DNA of 64,000 nucleotides from Poronia punctata. Taxonomy: Eukaryota; Ascomycota; Sordariomycetes; Xylariales; Xylariaceae. The stretch covers positions 1 to 64,000 of the forward strand of contig MU401598.1 of assembly GCA_022579005.1 (NCBI GenBank). Direction: 5' to 3'. The notes below the pieces were generated by a model. It ran no database searches, was not told the origin of the DNA, and was given only the letters and a program-made list of their open reading frames with translations. The position numbers and the translations under genes were made by a program. This document shows, in pieces, positions 62,201 through 64,000 of the stretch (position 1 is its first letter; each line of letters opens with the position of its first letter).

Positions 62201-64000
62201 ACTTTTTAAAATAACTAAACTTTATTTTAAACGTATTAAGCTAGCTTTAAAACGTTATTAATAAAGTAAATAAAAATAGCAAGGTAATTAAATTAAATAA
62301 AAAGCCTACGTTTAACTAAATATAGTTAGTTAGCAAAATAATAGCTATTATAAATCTTAAAATAAAAAAGAAATTTTAAAAAAGCTACAAAAAAGACTTA
62401 AAGTATTACTAAATTTTATAAAAAATTTAAAATAATAATAAAAACGTTATAAATTTTTTAAAGCCTAGCTATTTATTTAAAGTTATTAAAGGTTTAATTT
62501 ATAATATAAACTAAAAAAAAACTAAAAGCTATATATACTAAAAAGTATAATAGCAACGTTTATAATAATAGCACATAATAATAAACACTACTTTAAAAAA
62601 TAATATATATTATAAGACTTAAACTAATACTTAATTTAATTTAAAATAAAGCTAGTTAAAAAGTATATTAACTACTATAATATATGCAAACTTTGTGCAA
62701 CTTTATAAAAAAAGCTATATAGTTTTTATTAAGCAACAAAACTAATAAATTTATGCTTTATAAAAACTATAGCTATAAACTTTATTATAAAGCTTTTAAA
62801 AGTTAAATTAGCTAACTTACTTTAAAAACTAAAAAGCTATAAATACTTTAATGCTTTAATAATAACTATTTATATTATATTTAAATAATTACTACTAATA
62901 CCTAGCAATATAAAGTATATTGTTAAAAATTAAGTAGCTATATTTACTTAAATAATCTTACTAACTAACTAAAGTGTTTTATTAAGCATTATTTTAAACT
63001 AAAACTAAAAGTTTACTTTAGCCTTTTAAAAAAAGCTATAAAAAAGTTTTAGCGCAAAACTTCTAATATTAATAGCTTACTATTTATAAACAAACAAAGC
63101 TTTAAAATAAAAAAATTAAATAGTTAAAATAGTAATACGTTACTTTTGCTTTAAGCATTTAAAAAAAAAATAAACTAAACTATTACTAGCATTATAATAA
63201 AACCTAAATAGTAGCTACTTTAAAACTATTAAAGCTTTTGCTTATAAACTACTATTTAAATTTTAACTACTTAAATTTAATAATATTATTATATAGTTAA
63301 AAAAAATAATCTTAATAATATTAAATTTAAATAAGTTAAACACTTTTTAAATTTACTTTTAATAAAACGCAAAACTAGCTATAAACTTTGCTATTACTTA
63401 CGCTAAATAATATTATAATTAAAAGTATAAACTAATTAAATTTAGTAAAAAAAACAAAGTCTATTTTTAACTTTATTATAAATATTACTTATTTAGTTAA
63501 TTATTTTAAAAATACTTTTAACAACGCGCTAGCTTTTAAAAAGTAAAAAAAAAAATTAAAAAACTAGCTTATAAAATTAATTTACTAAAAACCTTTAAAA
63601 TATATCTAGTTATATTTATAGCTTACTTATCTTTTAAACAAAAAAGTAAAAACTTGTTTTATTAATTTATCCTAGCACTAAGTCTAATTTAAAATAATTA
63701 ACTAAACTTAAAAAAAGCTAGTAAATTATTTAAAGTTAAAACTATTTTAAATTACTAACTAGACTGCTTTAAAAAAAGTTTTTAATATTTAGTTAAATAA
63801 AAAAGTTATAGTTATAAAAATAACTAATAGCGCTTTAAATAATAATTGTACAGCGCTAAGCAATTAATTTAAAAGTATTAAAACTAGTTAAAAGGTTAGC
63901 TAAAAACAAAAAAAGTTATACTTAATAAAACTAACTATAAGCAGCAAAAAAAACCTTATAAAATAAAAAAAACAAAAAAAGTGTAAAAATAAACAAATTA
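56299..64000. mobile_element. AT-rich ruined transposable element(s), cut by the window end
   Basis: After the minisatellite the sequence becomes a 7.7-kb AT-rich block with stops in every frame and long A runs on the plus strand. The size and texture match the LTR element at 19-29 kb, but no second terminal repeat is in the window, so class and boundary are unproven. A 9-bp inverted repeat (AATTAGTTA, 56394-56415) and the 21-bp tandem repeat at 57571 lie near its left part. No protein motif could be assigned safely. Confidence 0.6.
57571..57633 (+). repeat. Three tandem copies of a 21-bp unit
   Basis: AGCAAGCGTACTTTATACAAA at 57571, then near-identical copies at 57592 and 57613 (single C-to-T differences). 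Degenerate further copies (GCATACTTTATATAAAA, GCAAGCGCGCTTTATA) follow to about 57683. It lies in the left part of the AT-rich block and may be part of a long terminal repeat or untranslated leader. Confidence 0.8.

Noticed and set aside
1..64000. CRISPR arrays, bacterial-type operons, or a secondary-metabolite cluster
   Set aside because: Genes are intron-containing eukaryotic housekeeping or regulatory genes; no spacer-repeat arrays and no synthase-type genes are present.

Overview
The window looks like nuclear DNA of a filamentous ascomycete (Pezizomycotina, probably a sordariomycete; I cannot name the species). Genes have short introns (about 50-110 bp) with GTAAGT/GTGAGT-type donors and CTAAC, CTGAC or CTGAT branch motifs 10-20 nt before the acceptor. 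The gene set includes typical fungal families (HOS3-type deacetylase, Arb1, homeobox/C2H2 regulator, Vcx1-like exchanger). Gene islands of ordinary base composition alternate with very AT-rich blocks of decayed transposons, as in genomes shaped by repeat-induced point mutation (RIP).

Layout. 1-0.5 kb: poly-C tract and an AT-rich patch. 1.4-2.4 kb: single-pass membrane protein with a Cys-containing, PAN/apple-like ectodomain. 4.6-8.5 kb: large homeobox + C2H2 transcription factor. 9.4-10.1 kb: glia maturation factor (ADF fold), tail to tail with NBP35 (10.3-11.4 kb, minus). 12.4-16.0 kb: HOS3-type histone deacetylase. 16.7-18.5 kb: Arb1, Argonaute-siRNA chaperone subunit (minus). 19.45-28.98 kb: RIP-ruined LTR element. 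30.43-34.01 kb: RIP-ruined DNA transposon with clear inverted ends. 34.8-36.2 kb: inositol polyphosphate multikinase. 36.95-37.32 kb: TA-flanked MITE. 37.5-39.1 kb: CLP1. 43.2-45.2 kb: PTR2 peptide transporter. 47.0-48.9 kb: vacuolar Ca2+/H+ exchanger (minus). 50.4-56.3 kb: degenerate minisatellite that changes strand near 50.96 kb and is split by a second DNA transposon (51.23-54.59 kb). 56.3-64 kb: another AT-rich ruined element running off the end.

The genes are mostly single-copy housekeeping or regulatory genes with no shared pathway; they do not form a cluster. The nearest thing to a theme is chromatin (HOS3 next to Arb1), both beside an AT-rich block of the kind usually packaged as heterochromatin, but that adjacency may be chance. 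Several first-exon calls rest on very short exons (6-18 nt), inferred from splice signals and family sequence. The main unexplained signals are the base-context scars in the AT-rich blocks (TpC/GpA depleted even more than CpA/TpG), the strand-switching minisatellite with an exact 160-bp duplication, and two ruined DNA transposons with similar termini. I found no gene system I would call new.
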